Below, piece by piece: positions 10,629 to 22,312 of a stretch of 64,000 nt of DNA. A program made the position numbers and the translations under genes. The stretch's first letter is position 1. Each line of letters begins with the position of its first letter. This stretch comes from Costus lasius (taxonomy: Eukaryota > Streptophyta > Magnoliopsida > Zingiberales > Costaceae). The stretch lies in contig CM050450.1 in NCBI GenBank assembly GCA_027563935.2, forward strand, positions 26,523,439 to 26,587,438. Reading direction: 5' to 3'. A model generated the notes under the pieces. It made no database searches. It had not been told where the DNA came from and saw nothing but the letters and a program-made list of their open reading frames with translations.

Positions 10629-12304
10629 TGCTGGGAACCCCTTTCTAGAGGGGGGCGAAACCCTAATAGGAGGCGCAACAAAATTTCTAGCGGAATCTAG
10701 GGTTTCCTATGCGATCTTAAAGCATGTAATATGATCAACTTATAATGAAAAGCGATACTCACCATTGCCATCACTTGGATGGTGTCTTGGAATGAGAGAG
10801 CGAAATGGATCTCCTCCTTAGGTGGCGCACACAAGGTGATGTCGCCTACTCTTTGTTGATCCTTGTGCTAGCAAGGTTCTCCAAAGGTTCTTGTCGAGTG
10901 GAAAGGATGAGAGATCTCCTTGGCGAAAACTTCCTTGTCGTCTTAGCTTCTCCTCCACGCGAGAATGCCTCAAGACCCTCTAGCCAAGCGCGGAGACAAG
11001 GTGTGAATGAAGCGAGAGAGATGTGACCACGCTTAGGAGTCGTGGTTTCTAAAAATAGAAAACCACTCCCACGTTCATGCTCTCATGCGACTTCGGTTTT
11101 ACCCAAGCGCAAACTTCTCTTCACTTTGAACCATGCGCTCATTCATGAGCCGGTTCTTCACGGTTTGGTCCAAGACCAATTATCCCAAGCAATATGGTCT
11201 AGATCTTAATTAAACCCTAAGGCTTCAGATCTAACCGTCGATCTCTTTGATGCTCTTGATCTGACCGATCTAGCATCCATTCTCTCGATCGAAGCTTACC
11301 GATCTCAAGCCCTAATCAATCAAACATGATCAGACCAGATCTCACTTACAATCAGAGATTAAATCCCTTTAAACTGAACCTGAACAATTCAGTCCACACG
11401 ATCTGACTTAAGTAAGCCATATCATCAAATTGTGCGACCCTGAGGGTTTCCTCTAAATGTCGGTAACGATAATTCTCATTATCACGATCAGTGAGGGGTA
11501 TCTAGCAACACATCACTGTCTCCCGATAGAAAGGAAAGAGTCTTCCAAGACTACACCCAAACCACAGCACAAGTGTGAATCAACTCACAAGGCATGCATA
11601 TTTCCTTTGCCACTGGATGTTCTTATTGGACAAGCTTGTCAAGCTTGTAACTCCAATATGATAAGCATGATTAGATCAGATGAACACAGTCACCTGGGTA
11701 TGGCCATACACTCTCTCAATCATCTCATCCAGGGGGCCCCTTTAGAACATCACACTCCTTAAACAAGGAGACGGCAATCCTTTGTCTATCACTAGTGCCC
11801 TAACCTGATTCAAGCTCACCATCCAAGATAGTCTATAATCATTATGTTTCAAATGATATTGAACTACCTCAAAACAATGACAATCATCATTTAGAAAACA
11901 CAAGTGATCTCAAGTCAAAGGAAATGTGCCACTTGTCACATTCAAGGAATATTCACATTGTGACAAACAATTGAACATCCTAGTAGGGTCTGTCCAGCAC
12001 ATCCAATGTACCCATGAGTCTACATCTTATTCCATGCTCGAAGCATCCTATAAGATTAGAACACATATTAGTCTCAATCATATCAAGGCTGTCTCATGTT
12101 CACCAAGATATATCGACTAAGGACATAATAGCATGTCAGCCTAGCTGAACAGCTTTGAGACATTATTCAGAAGAACATATATTGCAGCAGACAATGTAAC
12201 TTAACTGAATAACAACCATGCCTTTATAAACATAAGAGTTTATTACATGATACTGATACATTCCCATAGGCCTCAAACATTAGCCTTAAGGGCATACCCC
12301 AACA
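10629..12304 (-). repeat. 5' LTR of copia element 2
   Basis: This is the second copy of the 1676-bp LTR, promoter-bearing for the minus-strand transcript. It has the same length as the 3' LTR and the same sequence in every stretch compared, so the insertion is recent. Confidence 0.95.
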
Positions 12305-12431
12305 TCGACTCCCTTGCTTGCGATCTTCACTGGGTTTTTGGTACCGGCCTGTTTCGGGGACATTCTTCCGCTGCAAAAAATGTATGTCTATAACTCTGAA
12401 AATTATAAAATGTCCCCGGGGTTTCCCAACA
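12305..12431 (+). repeat. 3' LTR of copia element 1, second segment, with TSD TCGAC
   Basis: Bases 12305-12309 repeat TCGAC from 3217-3221, the target duplication made when copia element 2 inserted. Bases 12310-12431 then complete the LTR of copia element 1, ending TTTCCCAACA, the inverse of its TGTTGG start. Confidence 0.85.
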
Positions 12432-14576
12432 GATCTACGGGGTAAGTCAGGGAAGAACTAAGTCGTCCACGGTGAATTCTTCATCCCGACGTTGACGGTT
12501 GGCATACCATTGCATTCGTTGCGCAGCCAACTCCAAGCTATCTCTAGCCTCTCGGAGTGAATTGATTCGTTCCTGAGCTTTCTATTGAGTCATAGGGCAC
12601 TTCCCCACGGAATCCCTATGCACCTCGTCAACGGAGTTAGGGGTTGACTCCCTAACTTTAGCTCAAAGCTTAAATGAGGTGGGACCTGTGGATGAAGGCC
12701 CTGTATGTTGTAGGCACATTGCACTACATCCATCCACTTTACCTAGTCCCTCTGACTAGGTGTTACAAAGTGATGGAAGTAATATTCCACAAGAGCATTC
12801 ACTTACTCTATTTGCCCATCCACCTACGGATGATTGGCTATAGAGAAGTTTGTCTTGGACCCCAACTTATTGAACATAATTGTTCAAAAAGCATCTAGTA
12901 GAAGGGGCATCCCTATCACTCACGATATCCCTTGGGATCCCAAAATACATCACCACATTATGGAAGAATAGCTTTGTAGCAACTCTTATTGTTCATGGCT
13001 CAGGTGCTTGGATACAAACTCCATATTTGGAGGACCTATCCACAACTACCGGCACTGAGCTTTTCCTGTCAACTTTAGGGAACTCACCAATAAAGTCCTT
13101 GGACACCCTTATCCAAGATGTCTCGAGAATAGGCAGTGATTGCAACAACCCTGCCCCTAGTCTCTAATCAATCTTGCCCTCCTAGCAATTTTGGCAAGTG
13201 CGGACATACATCCCTATGTTTGCGCATGTATTGGGCCAATAGCACAATTGTACTAACAGGACAACTATCCCCTTTTTTCCTGGATGCCTTGCCCAAAGTT
13301 TGTCATGGAGCTCCCTCAGCATTCCCCGGTGCAGTTTGCCCGTCGATGGGACTAGTGGCCTATCGCCTCTGGCCATGACAATGTAATCTGAACCTAGATA
13401 AATGTGTCAGATTATATCTGACCTAATCTACTGAACTTAGTTGTTGATCCTCCCTATCAAAAGCTATGGCTACTTTTATTCGGCCTAGCAGATCCCCTTC
13501 CAATCTGGACAGGGTATAGCACATAAGGGCATAAATGTTTCTGAGCTCATCAGGAACCTTGGTGGCTTTACCTGTTTTATGTTCCCCCTGGAATTAGTTC
13601 TCCCAAGAATTCCATCTAACATGTCTATATTGCCAACATCTTCTTTTATGTGGTGTAACGTTGTTGATCTTCGGTACCTCAAGAAGTACTTCTTGTCAAG
13701 AGATAGTAGACTCCTACCACCTTTTCCTTCTCATGGCCAAATGTCGCCGCTCAGTCCTGTTAGCTTTAAACTCTCAAAAGCTAAAGGATGCCCATCCTAT
13801 AAATGTGTACCACCAATAGCTTGGTTTGAAGCTTCAGTGTGAAACTCGAAAGACATACTAAAGTCAGGCAACTTCAAGATCGGTTCGGAGTTGATACAGA
13901 CCTTTAACTCCTGGAAGGCCGATTGACACCGATCACACCACTCCCATTTCGAGTTCCCTTTCAATAGATTACTGAGGGTAAGGCTTTTCTCGAACAACCT
14001 TTGATGAACTTTCGATAGAAGTTCACCATACCGAAAAAACTCCATACTTGGTTTGATTTGAGGAGGTGCGCCATTCCGCAATGGCTTGGACCATTGCCTT
14101 GTCCATGCACACGTGTTCGTAGTCTACCATATGACCAATGAAAGAAATCTCATCCACCACAAATGAGCATTTCTCCAACTTCAAATAGAGTTGGTTTTTC
14201 CCTAAACACCAGCTTTAAATAGTTTAGGTATTCCTCAACGCTTGAGGAGAATATCCCGATATCGTCCAAATATATAACTATGTAGTCATCTAAGAAAAGG
14301 GGCCAACACTTAATCATTAGATGATAAAACATAGAAGGGGCCTTAGTAGTTCAAAGGGCATCACTTTAAACTTAAGGACTCATATCGGGTTACCCATATG
14401 GTTTTCCTATTCGTTACCCTCGGCCAAACGAATTTGTCAATAACCTACCCTTAGGTCTAACTTAGAGAAAACATGTGCTTTCCCTAGTCGATCTACCAGA
14501 TCAGGTATAAGCAGTATAAGATAACAGTCCCTCACTGTTATCTTAGTCAAGGTTCTATAGTCTACCCAGAACCTTA
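12432..14576 (-). pseudogene. Old chromovirus-type gypsy pol: RT, RNase H and integrase, heavily decayed
   Basis: Read on the minus strand, these are remnants of Ty3/gypsy pol in the order RT (14577 to about 14100, FLDDYIVIYLDDIGIFSS at about 14300), RNase H (about 14080-13680, with LPDFSMSFEFHTEASNQAIGG), integrase zinc domain (13376-13182, LRELHDKLWARHPGKKG, then CQNC) and integrase core and C-terminus (down to about 12450, with SQPLTP and RMQWYANRQRRDEEF in broken frames). Many stops and shifts interrupt it. The C-terminal motifs match the chromovirus at 50991-59261, so I infer the same broad lineage but a much older copy. Its 3' end is lost at the border with copia element 1. Confidence 0.88.
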
Positions 14577-15650
14577 GGCCTTGTTTACTTGGACGGGAAA
14601 TTGGGAGGGACGGATGGAAAAGTAATTTTTTCGTCGTTTACTTGAACGGATGAATTATGATGAAAGAAAAAGACTATGGAAAACTTACTAGTTTTACACC
14701 GTTTAACCATCCGCCTGATTTGGGTGGAAAAATAAAAATCACGCGTGAACTCTGATATTCTTACCGTACATGCAGTTGCTGCTCGAAACATTTCACTCAG
14801 CCACTGATGCTCACCATGGAAGGTTCTCGTCGACGCCCTTCCTCGTCACTTCGGACTGCTCGCCACGCTTCCTCATCACTATGGAAAGCTTCGTCGTCAT
14901 TCCGGAAAGCTTCATCGTCGCTCTGAAAAGCTTCATCATCGCTCCAGAACGCTCGCCATGGACACCCAATCCTCGCTGCTGGACATCGACGCCCTTCCTC
15001 TAAGTTGACGCGCTTCCTCGCCTCGCGACCTACTTCCTCACCGTGAATGCTCCCATCTAAGGTTAGGGTTCATTGTTTGGGTGAATTTTCTAGCTTGATC
15101 TGTATTGATTTAGCCATCATTCCCTTGAAATTTCCAACTTCTAGCATTAGATTACTTGAGAATATTGAACTAATTGCAGCTTGTTTCTCCTTACTAGCAT
15201 CAGCTTGTTCCTCGCCATTAATAATTGCAGCTTGACAAAATGCAACATTACATATGTTTCCAGCAACCTAACATTACATATTGAACTAAGTGCAACTTGT
15301 TTCCAGCAACCTAACATATGGACCAAATTGTAGCTCGTTGTATTGCGAACATAGAAAACAACATTTTTATAATTAGTAATTTTTATAATTTTTAATAGTA
15401 TTAAATAATATTTAGTAATTTTTATATTAATTAATAGTGTCCATAATAATTTTATAACATTAATAGTATTTATGTAATATGAGTGAAAAAAATAAAAATT
15501 GGGGTTGTACATATAAATCCATCAAATTATCCATCCTTTTAAGTAAACACCAGGAAAAAAATTTTATAACATATTCCATTCATCTATATTTCCTTTCCTT
15601 TCTTTTTTTCCTTTTCTCTGCATAATCCATCCGTCTAAGTAAACATAGTG
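14577..15650. mobile_element. Non-autonomous PIF-Harbinger-like transposon (1074 bp), TSD TTA
   Basis: The ends are imperfect inverted repeats: GGCCTTGTTTACTTGGACGG on the left, and the inverse of CCGTCTAAGTAAACATAGTG on the right. Both sides carry TTA (14574-14576 and 15651-15653), the 3-bp duplication typical of PIF-Harbinger. When the element and one TTA are removed, the gypsy reverse transcriptase frame reads straight through the junction (LRFWVDYRTL), so the excision point is exact. There is no transposase inside; the interior is CT-rich, then AT-rich, with only short unrecognised frames. It would need transposase from an autonomous relative, possibly like the one at 42658-49045. Confidence 0.85.
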
Positions 15651-15850
15651 TTAGCGACCAGTCCTTCACCTTTTAGAAGAGAACTAGGGCTCCATAAGGC
15701 GATACCGTAGGCCGAATGAACCCAGCTTGTAGCAGTCCACTCAATTGCTAACGAAGCTCAGCCAACTCCATTGGAGAAATACTGTATAGAACCTTAGACG
15801 GAGAGTAGATCCTATTATAAGCTCAATCTTGTGATCGATCCATCTCCTCG
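15651..15850 (-). pseudogene. N-terminal reverse transcriptase part of the old chromovirus
   Basis: This continues the pol pseudogene across the Harbinger insertion. On the minus strand it reads decayed ...GALVLF, a stop, then KVKDWSLRF, matching the gypsy RT stretch before the VDYRALN motif. Upstream it shows the MPPAEL-like region in broken frames. Confidence 0.75.
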
Positions 15851-16324
15851 AGGGAAGGTGTTTGGGAAGCTTTGAGGATAACTAGTTGGAGAACTCTTCC
15901 AACAAACCCTTCACCATTGAGGGGACCTCTCCTTCACAAGGGGAGTCATCAACTCAAATAGCTACAATGGTTATCTCTCTATGGCGCAACTCTACCGCTA
16001 GGGTGTTGCTAATAAAGGAACCCTTCGTCTCTCTATGGTGCAACCCTACCGTAAGGCTCAGTATGCCTTAGTTGTTTTAGGGTGCCTCACATAACCCACG
16101 ACAAGTTCCCCGAGTAGGAACTAATCCTTGATCTCATTTTTTTTTTAGCTTTCCTCACGAGAGCTTAAGGGTCGGATCAAACCCGAAAAAGATTGTGTGC
16201 GGCCTAAGCCCGCCACCATAGCTTCGCGTCTCTGGAGAGATACGCGATACAAGTATGTACCTACTCCTTAGTAGGAACTTGGGTATTCTGAAAATACAAT
16301 TCCAATACCCCCATAGGAAGTTCT
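15851..16324 (-). other. Unassigned remnant of the old chromovirus
   Basis: No clear protein family was seen. By position it should be the gag-protease to RT linker of the old minus-strand element, shortened by deletion. It ends at GTTCT (16320-16324), the left target duplication of the next gypsy element. Confidence 0.45.
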
Positions 16325-18069
16325 TGATGACTCCAAATTTCATAGTATTTTTTACACTAATTTACTAGTCTTTTGGGTCATAATCTTGCACTTTTGCTTT
16401 ATTTTTAGACCTTATTTGCCAAATAATTTGAAATCTACACAATTCTTTATTTTTGATCAATTTCAGGCAAAAAGGTATCATTATCACCAGTTTTCAAGCA
16501 CTTTCAATGCATGAATGAGTTCTAATAATCAAGGGGAGTTTACACATCAAATTTCAACTTAAAACAAGCCTGCTAGCAAAAATACGGCACTACCGTAATT
16601 TTGGGACAAATTTTCACGGTACCATAATTTCAGACAATTTTGACCAGAGGACTTAGGCAAAAATACGGCACTGTCATAAAGATTTCCACGGTACCGTAAT
16701 TTTTGCTCAGAATTCACAAAAGAAATTACGGCACTGCCGTAATTATTTTATGGTGCCGTAATTTTGCACTCGGATTTCTGAGTTTTCCACCGCAAACTTA
16801 AAAACATGATTTCTCGAGATTTAGGGCACCAATTGAAGATCCAAAAAAAGGGGAAGACTCAAGAGAAGTAGGCGAAGATTTACGAAGCAAAAGGAATAAT
16901 TTTTATCACGTATTCACGGGGAATTTCAGGGAATCGCGGCTGCACTAGGGTTCATCGTCGCTCGTCGCACAGACCATCTCCGGCCACAATTTTTGCAAGG
17001 AAGCTTTGCCTGACAAAGAAGAACACACCCACAGAAGTTTCAGAGTGATAGAAGATCGATCGAGGGAGAAATCATCAAAAATGCGGTCGCGGCACTACTC
17101 ATCGCGACTTCAAGGCAAATTACGGGTTGTAATTTAGATTACAGCCCTTTTTTGTAACCTTTACTCCTCTCTTTCGATTTCTAATCATTCAAAAACCATG
17201 TTTTGCTATAATTCCTCCATCATGCTAGCTGAAACCTTCATATGGGACATGGGGGTATAATCCCCTTAATTTCTTAATGACTAGATATTGATTATTTTTG
17301 TCATGATAATTTTGTTATGATAATTCTGCTTATGTGATGACTTTCCTTTAATTCTCCTTAGTTTTATAAATATCAGCATGTTTTAGAGTTTTACAAAATA
17401 GATTGAGAGGTTGATTGTGAAATTTGGAACCCTAAAAATCATTGAGTTCGGAACTTATCGTAAGAGATTAGGTTTGTTCTTTGAATTCTGATTTTTAGTG
17501 ATTTATTGCCATGTTGATTTTCTGATTCTTTGCATTGAGTTAATGTGTTAGGCTTGATTTGAAATTGTAAGAGATTAAATTTCTGATCGCCAGAGAACCT
17601 AAAGTAGAACTTGTGATGAGTTTCAGGATGCACGAGAGTGATCCTTAAGTTTCCACATGAGATGTTTGACTTAGAATTCGGATGCACGAGAGTGATCCTT
17701 GAGTTCTTTGTTCAATGGTTTACTTATTTTCAGCATTGGATAGATCTTGCACGAGAGTGAGGATTGGTCCTTTATATGATTATCTACGCGAAAGCAATAT
17801 GATCCTTTTATGAAGTAAACTAAATCTTTATCATGATAAAATTTAACTGACAATCTTTATTTCCTTCTAGTCATTAGAATTAAGGTGGATGAACCCCTAG
17901 TCCCAGTTTTCTTCTCTAATATTTTTTTGTGCACTTTCCGATCGTTTGCATAATTATTCGATTTGTTTAGCTAGTGAAAACTTAATTCATCGGTACTTAA
18001 CAACAAGGTCTCTGTGGTTCGATATCTATTTTATTACTTCAAGTATCCGTGCACTTGCGGACTACAACA
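16325..18069 (+). repeat. 5' LTR of the gag-protease gypsy element
   Basis: It starts TGATGACTCCAAATTTC and ends GGACTACAACA. It is 1745 bp, shorter than the 3' LTR because it has three rather than five palindrome pairs. Two copies of a GGATGCACGAGAGTGATCCT-type repeat sit near 17625-17700. The end resembles that of the LTRs of the element at 24946-30425 (GTTCGATAT, ATTTTATTA, TGCACTTGCG), so the two families are related. Confidence 0.9.
16578..16775 (+). repeat. Array of short palindromes in the 5' LTR
   Basis: Three pairs of short inverted repeats are visible. One member is of the type TACGGCACTACCGTAATT, the other of the type CACGGTACCGTAATT, separated by 9-15 bases. Each can fold on itself, and members can pair with one another. 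The best copy, ATTACGGCACTGCCGTAAT near 16725, is an almost perfect palindrome. Function unknown. Confidence 0.75.
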
Positions 18070-18075
18070 AGTTTT

Positions 18076-18093
18076 TGGCGCCATTGCCGGGGA
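18076..18093 (+). other. Primer-binding site (tRNA-Asp type) of the gag-protease gypsy element
   Basis: TGGCGCCATTGCCGGGGA follows the 5' LTR end after a short AGTTTT spacer. It differs at one base from the TGGCGCCGTTGCCGGGGA common in Athila/Tat elements. It marks the start of minus-strand synthesis and supports the family call. Confidence 0.85.
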
Positions 18094-18234
18094 CCTTGGT
18101 TTTGTTAATGTTGATATAATTGATAGTATTGCTAGACTAAGCCTTTTGTTTTTGTTTTTATTATTTTCTATGATAGATTCTAGTTTTTTTTTATTTTCTG
18201 AAAAATATGAACTTTTCTAACATTCTATTTGTTT

Positions 18235-20906
18235 ATGCGCAGGAATCTTAGGTCAGAACCATTAGTTCCTTTTGATCATGAAATTAACAAAACTCTTAGA
18301 TTGCATAGGAATTGAGGTTTGCTGAAGAGAGAGAAGAGAGATCCATCATGGCGGAAAGAAGAACACTTAGAGACTTTGCAACCCCGAATACACAGGGATT
18401 TCGTTCCAGCATTACTAGGCTTGCAATTGATGCAAACAACTTTGAGATTAAACTAGCATTCCTGTCAATGATCCAACATAACCAGCTTTGGAGGATCTCC
18501 TCTGGAAGATCCAAATCAACACTTATCTCTTTTTCTTGAATTTTGTGATACCATAAAAATTAATGGTGTATCTGATGATGCTCTTAGACTGAGACTGTTT
18601 CCTTTTTCTCTCAGGGACAGAGCAAAAGCTTGGCTACATTCACAACCAACTGGGACATTCACTACTTGGGAGAAATTGTCAAAGGCTTTCTTGCTGAAAT
18701 ACTTTCCACCCAGTAAGATGATCCAGTTGAGGAATCAAATCACAAGCTTTGCACAGAGGGATGGTGAATCACTTAGTGAAGCATGAGAGCACTTCAATGA
18801 GTTACAACGGAAGTGCCCTCACCATGGATTAGAAGATTGAGTTTTAATTCAAACTTTCTATAATGGTTTGCTTTACAACACTCGCTTAACTGTTGATGCT
18901 GCTACAGGGGGAGCATTGATAAAGAAGACTATTGAAGATGCCTATGCGTTGATTGAAGAGATGGCGCTAAATCACAACCAATGGACTACTGAGAGAGGAG
19001 TGCTGTATCGTCCTCCTCATGATAAGAATGATGGTAATGGTTGGCGTTCTCTAGCAGAAAAGGTAGATTCTTTATGTAATCGTTTTGATTCTTTTTAGAT
19101 GTAAACTGCTGTTGTTTCTTCTGTTATGTGTGATGTTTGTGGAAACCATGGGCACTATGCTAAAGAGAGTAAAGTTATTGTTGATCAGGGTAGTGAGCAA
19201 ATTAATGCAGTAGGGGGTTACAATCAAGGTAGAAATAATGACCCTTACTCTAATACCTACAACCCTAGTTGGAGAAACCACCCTAACTTGTCCTGGAGAA
19301 GTAACAATCATGCTAGTGGACAGAATGAAAATAGAGGATACTAGCAGAGTCAACAAAATCAGAGTCAACCCCAAAAATCTAGTTTAGAGGACATGTTTGA
19401 GAGATTCATGGGTGCCCAGATGAAACAAAATGAAGAGTTCAGAGAGGGTCTTAAGGATATTAACTCTAGGTTAGATGGTGTTGTTGCTCACAATAAGATT
19501 TTAGAGACACAGATAGCACAACAAGCAAGCACTTCTTACAGACCCCCAGGAAAATTACCTGCCAAACCTGAACTAAACCCTAGGGAGTACTGTAATGCTA
19601 TCATAACTAGGAGTGGAAAACAGTTAGAGGACCCCAGGGGACCATTAGATGATGATGAGGAAGAGCCTAATGTTAGACCTAGCAGGGAACCGGTTTTGGA
19701 ATCACAACCTCCACATGTGCAGTCCCATCCTAGCTCACCACCTTCCAAGGAGGATGAGCCTTCACAGAATGGTGATTTGCCTTGTGAAGTTGAGATTCCT
19801 ATACCTAATTCTCCTCCAACTTATAGGCCACCTATTCCTTTTCCCCAGAGGATTGTGCAAGCTAAGTTAGATAGACAGTTTGAGAAATTTTTGGAAGTGT
19901 TGAAAAAGTTATATATTAATATTCCATTTACTGATGTCTTATCTCAAATGCCTATATATGCAAAATTTTTAAAAGAAATTTTATCCAACAAAAGAAAAAT
20001 AGAGGACTATGGTACTGTGGCACTAACTGAAGAATGCAGTGCTCTTATTCAAAGCAAGTTGCCACCGAAATTAAATGATCCAGGTAGTTTCTCTATCCCT
20101 TGTTTAATTGGGAGTGTTGCTTTTGATCGAGCCTTATGTGATTTGGGAGCTAGTGTGAGTCTGATGCCCTTATCTATGTGCAGAAAACTGGATATGGGAT
20201 CTCCTAAGCCGACTTCAATATCTTTGCAGCTCACCGATCGCTTAGTGAAATATCCTGTAGGTATTCTTGAGGATGTTCCTATCCAAGTTGGTAAGTATTT
20301 TGTACCTACTGATTTGTAGTTCTCGAGATGGAGGAAAGTTCTAAAAATCCCATTATTCTTGGTAGACCCTTTTTAGCCACAGTTGGTGCAATCATTGATG
20401 TTGGAAAAGGAAAACTCACTTTTGACATTTGTGATAATACAATTGAATTTGATTTAACTGATTCCTTGCAAAAAGCATCACACTCAGGATCGTGTTGTAG
20501 CATTGATATAATTGATGATTTTGTTAGTGATGTACATAATTTATTTGATGATCCTTCTAATTTTGAAACTGACATATCATCTAAGTGTGTGAATAAAGAA
20601 TTTCAGGAGAAAGCAGCAAAGAAGAAGAAGAGACGAAGGAGAAAAGGGAGATCAAAACTGCTTGAGAAACGAAAAAGGTTCTTGAGTAAGATTGGACACT
20701 GTTTCATGAATAAGCCTTATATTCCTAGAAGCCATAAACAAAACATTGAGAGATCAACATGGCAACTTGAAGAAATCACGATCAAATCTGTGTGCAGAAT
20801 GGTCAAGCTAATGACCTTTAAATTAGCGCTTCTTGGGAGGCAACCCAAGCACTTTTACTTTAGCCTATTTTTCTTTTGCTTTGTTTTTGTTTTTATTTTT
20901 ACTTAG
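18235..20906 (+). pseudogene. Gypsy gag plus aspartic protease, decayed
   Basis: From the ATG at 18235 the frames show Athila/Tat Gag: a retrotransposon-gag domain (DALRLRLFPFSLRDRAKAWL near 18570), a ...FYNGL... region near 18855, a zinc knuckle beginning CDVCGNHGHYAKES near 19130 in which the last cysteine is serine, and a long proline-rich part (19393-19850). The protease region follows at about 20100-20410, with DLGASVSLMP as active site and, after a frameshift near 20316, GRPFLATVGAIIDV. The stop codons at about 18323, 18784 and 18838, together with at least two shifts, abolish it. After 20580 the frame becomes a basic lysine/arginine-rich tail ending near a conserved motif at 20801-20847. 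No RT follows. Confidence 0.88.
20801..20847 (+). other. Conserved stem-loop motif after the protease region
   Basis: GGTCA-AGCTAA-TGACC can form a five-base-pair hairpin and is followed by AGCGCTTCTTGGGAGGCAAC. The minus-strand element at 24946-30425 carries nearly the same string at the same relative place (27657-27699). I recall similar strings from other Athila-type elements. A role in RNA packaging or processing is possible but not shown. Confidence 0.6.
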
Positions 20907-22312
20907 AAATAATTTTTCTTTTCTTCGTATAGGTGAAAAGAAGTTTTGTCGCAAATTACGGTAGTACCGTAATTCCTTTTACGGTACCGTAATTCTATAA
21001 AAAAAAAAAGAGAACGCTGATGGTTCGAACCTGAGGACACAGAGGATGATTGGGTCTGACACGGATTAATAAAACTCTGTGAGTATCTTTTTTTCCTACT
21101 CATTTGCATTCCATCTTCCTACATTTTTCTGATCATCCATGTGTTCAAATAGAAGATAAATCCTTCAAACTTCTTGTGTCCTACTACTTCTGATCCTCGA
21201 TTTGTTTTCATTACTACATGCTTTCGATATGGTTGCATTGAGATTTTATTGATACTTGTTTGATGATAGTTCAATATGGCTATATTGATATTCGGGTGGT
21301 ACTTGATACTTGAGTTGATATTATTTCAATATGGTTGTATTTGATACTTGAGATTGATGCACTAGAATGTTTAGCATGATATATGATTTGGTATTGATGA
21401 TTTTATTGTGATTTGATATGATGTGTTATATGCCTGTGTGGTTTGTTTGATCAAGAAAATACTACCGTTATCATGCCGAAAATTTCTTGGTGATAGATTA
21501 CTGTTCATAACAATACTTGAGGATTGCAAATAGACCTGAAATGATGAGTTTATTTCTTTGATATGATCTATCTATTGAAATCTTTCATTGATTAGTGCAT
21601 GAAATTTTGGGTGAATATGTTTGTTTGATGAATGAGATTTGAGAGTAAAGTAATTCTCTTGAATAAAATGATAATATGGTGTGTGATTTTTTAGATTGAT
21701 ATCAATTGAATAAACCTAGTAAATCATTAAAGTCCATCTTATTATTTGTTGGGAAGAAAAGAACCCAAAATCCAAAAAAAAAAGAGAAAGAAAAATGACT
21801 CCCCTATTTGGCACTGATTCTTTGACATTATCTCCGCTATCTCAAGAAGAATTTTTTCAACTTAAAGAGATATGAGTTCTATTATGTTGTTATGTGACCC
21901 AATATATTCTAAATATGTCACCAGAAGAAAGGTGATATTCATTTTAGAAAATGTCAAAGATGCATAAAAAAAAGGAAAAAAAAAAAAGAGAAATATTTGA
22001 GTGGAAAAAGATTTTGTGATTCCTATTCCTGTAAACAAAGACATCATGGACTCAAAACTTAAACTAGGTGAACTCATGAGATTAAAAGTCTGTTTATACA
22101 CATTGCGAAATTTTATTTGATTGAATTATGGATCTTAAAGATTGAATTCGGAGGGCTATATATTTACTTGAAATTTTGAGTATTTATTTGATGAGAATTT
22201 TTCATATGTAATTGTATCTTAGAAATTTATTCATCATCTGAAAGTTTATTTTCATAATCAGTATTTTTTCTTTATTTGCTTGAGGACAAGCAAAGTTTGA
22301 GCCTTATGTGTT
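20907..22312 (+). other. Non-coding 3' internal region of the gag-protease gypsy element
   Basis: AT-rich with no recognisable coding. At 20954-20992 two short palindromes (AATTACGGTAGTACCGTAATT split by one base at its centre, and TTACGGTACCGTAA) repeat the LTR palindrome type. Near 22270-22310 GCTTGAGGACAAGCAAAGTT is the polypurine-side sequence usual before the 3' LTR in this group, although the purine tract itself is degraded. Confidence 0.6.

Larger units (their letters stand above)
3222..12304 (-). mobile_element. Copia element 2: complete, very young LTR retrotransposon
   Basis: A full-length minus-strand Ty1/copia element of 9083 bp. Its two 1676-bp LTRs (3222-4897 and 10629-12304) are offset by exactly 7407 bases, with no length difference and no mismatch in the stretches compared. 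The flanks carry the 5-bp target duplication TCGAC (3217-3221 and 12305-12309). Reading on the minus strand the order is 5' LTR, primer site, 1.8-kb leader, gag, protease, integrase, reverse transcriptase, RNase H, polypurine tract, 3' LTR, which is the copia order. It lies inside the 3' LTR of copia element 1. Gag carries one stop and one frameshift, so this copy probably moved with proteins supplied by another copy. Confidence 0.96.
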
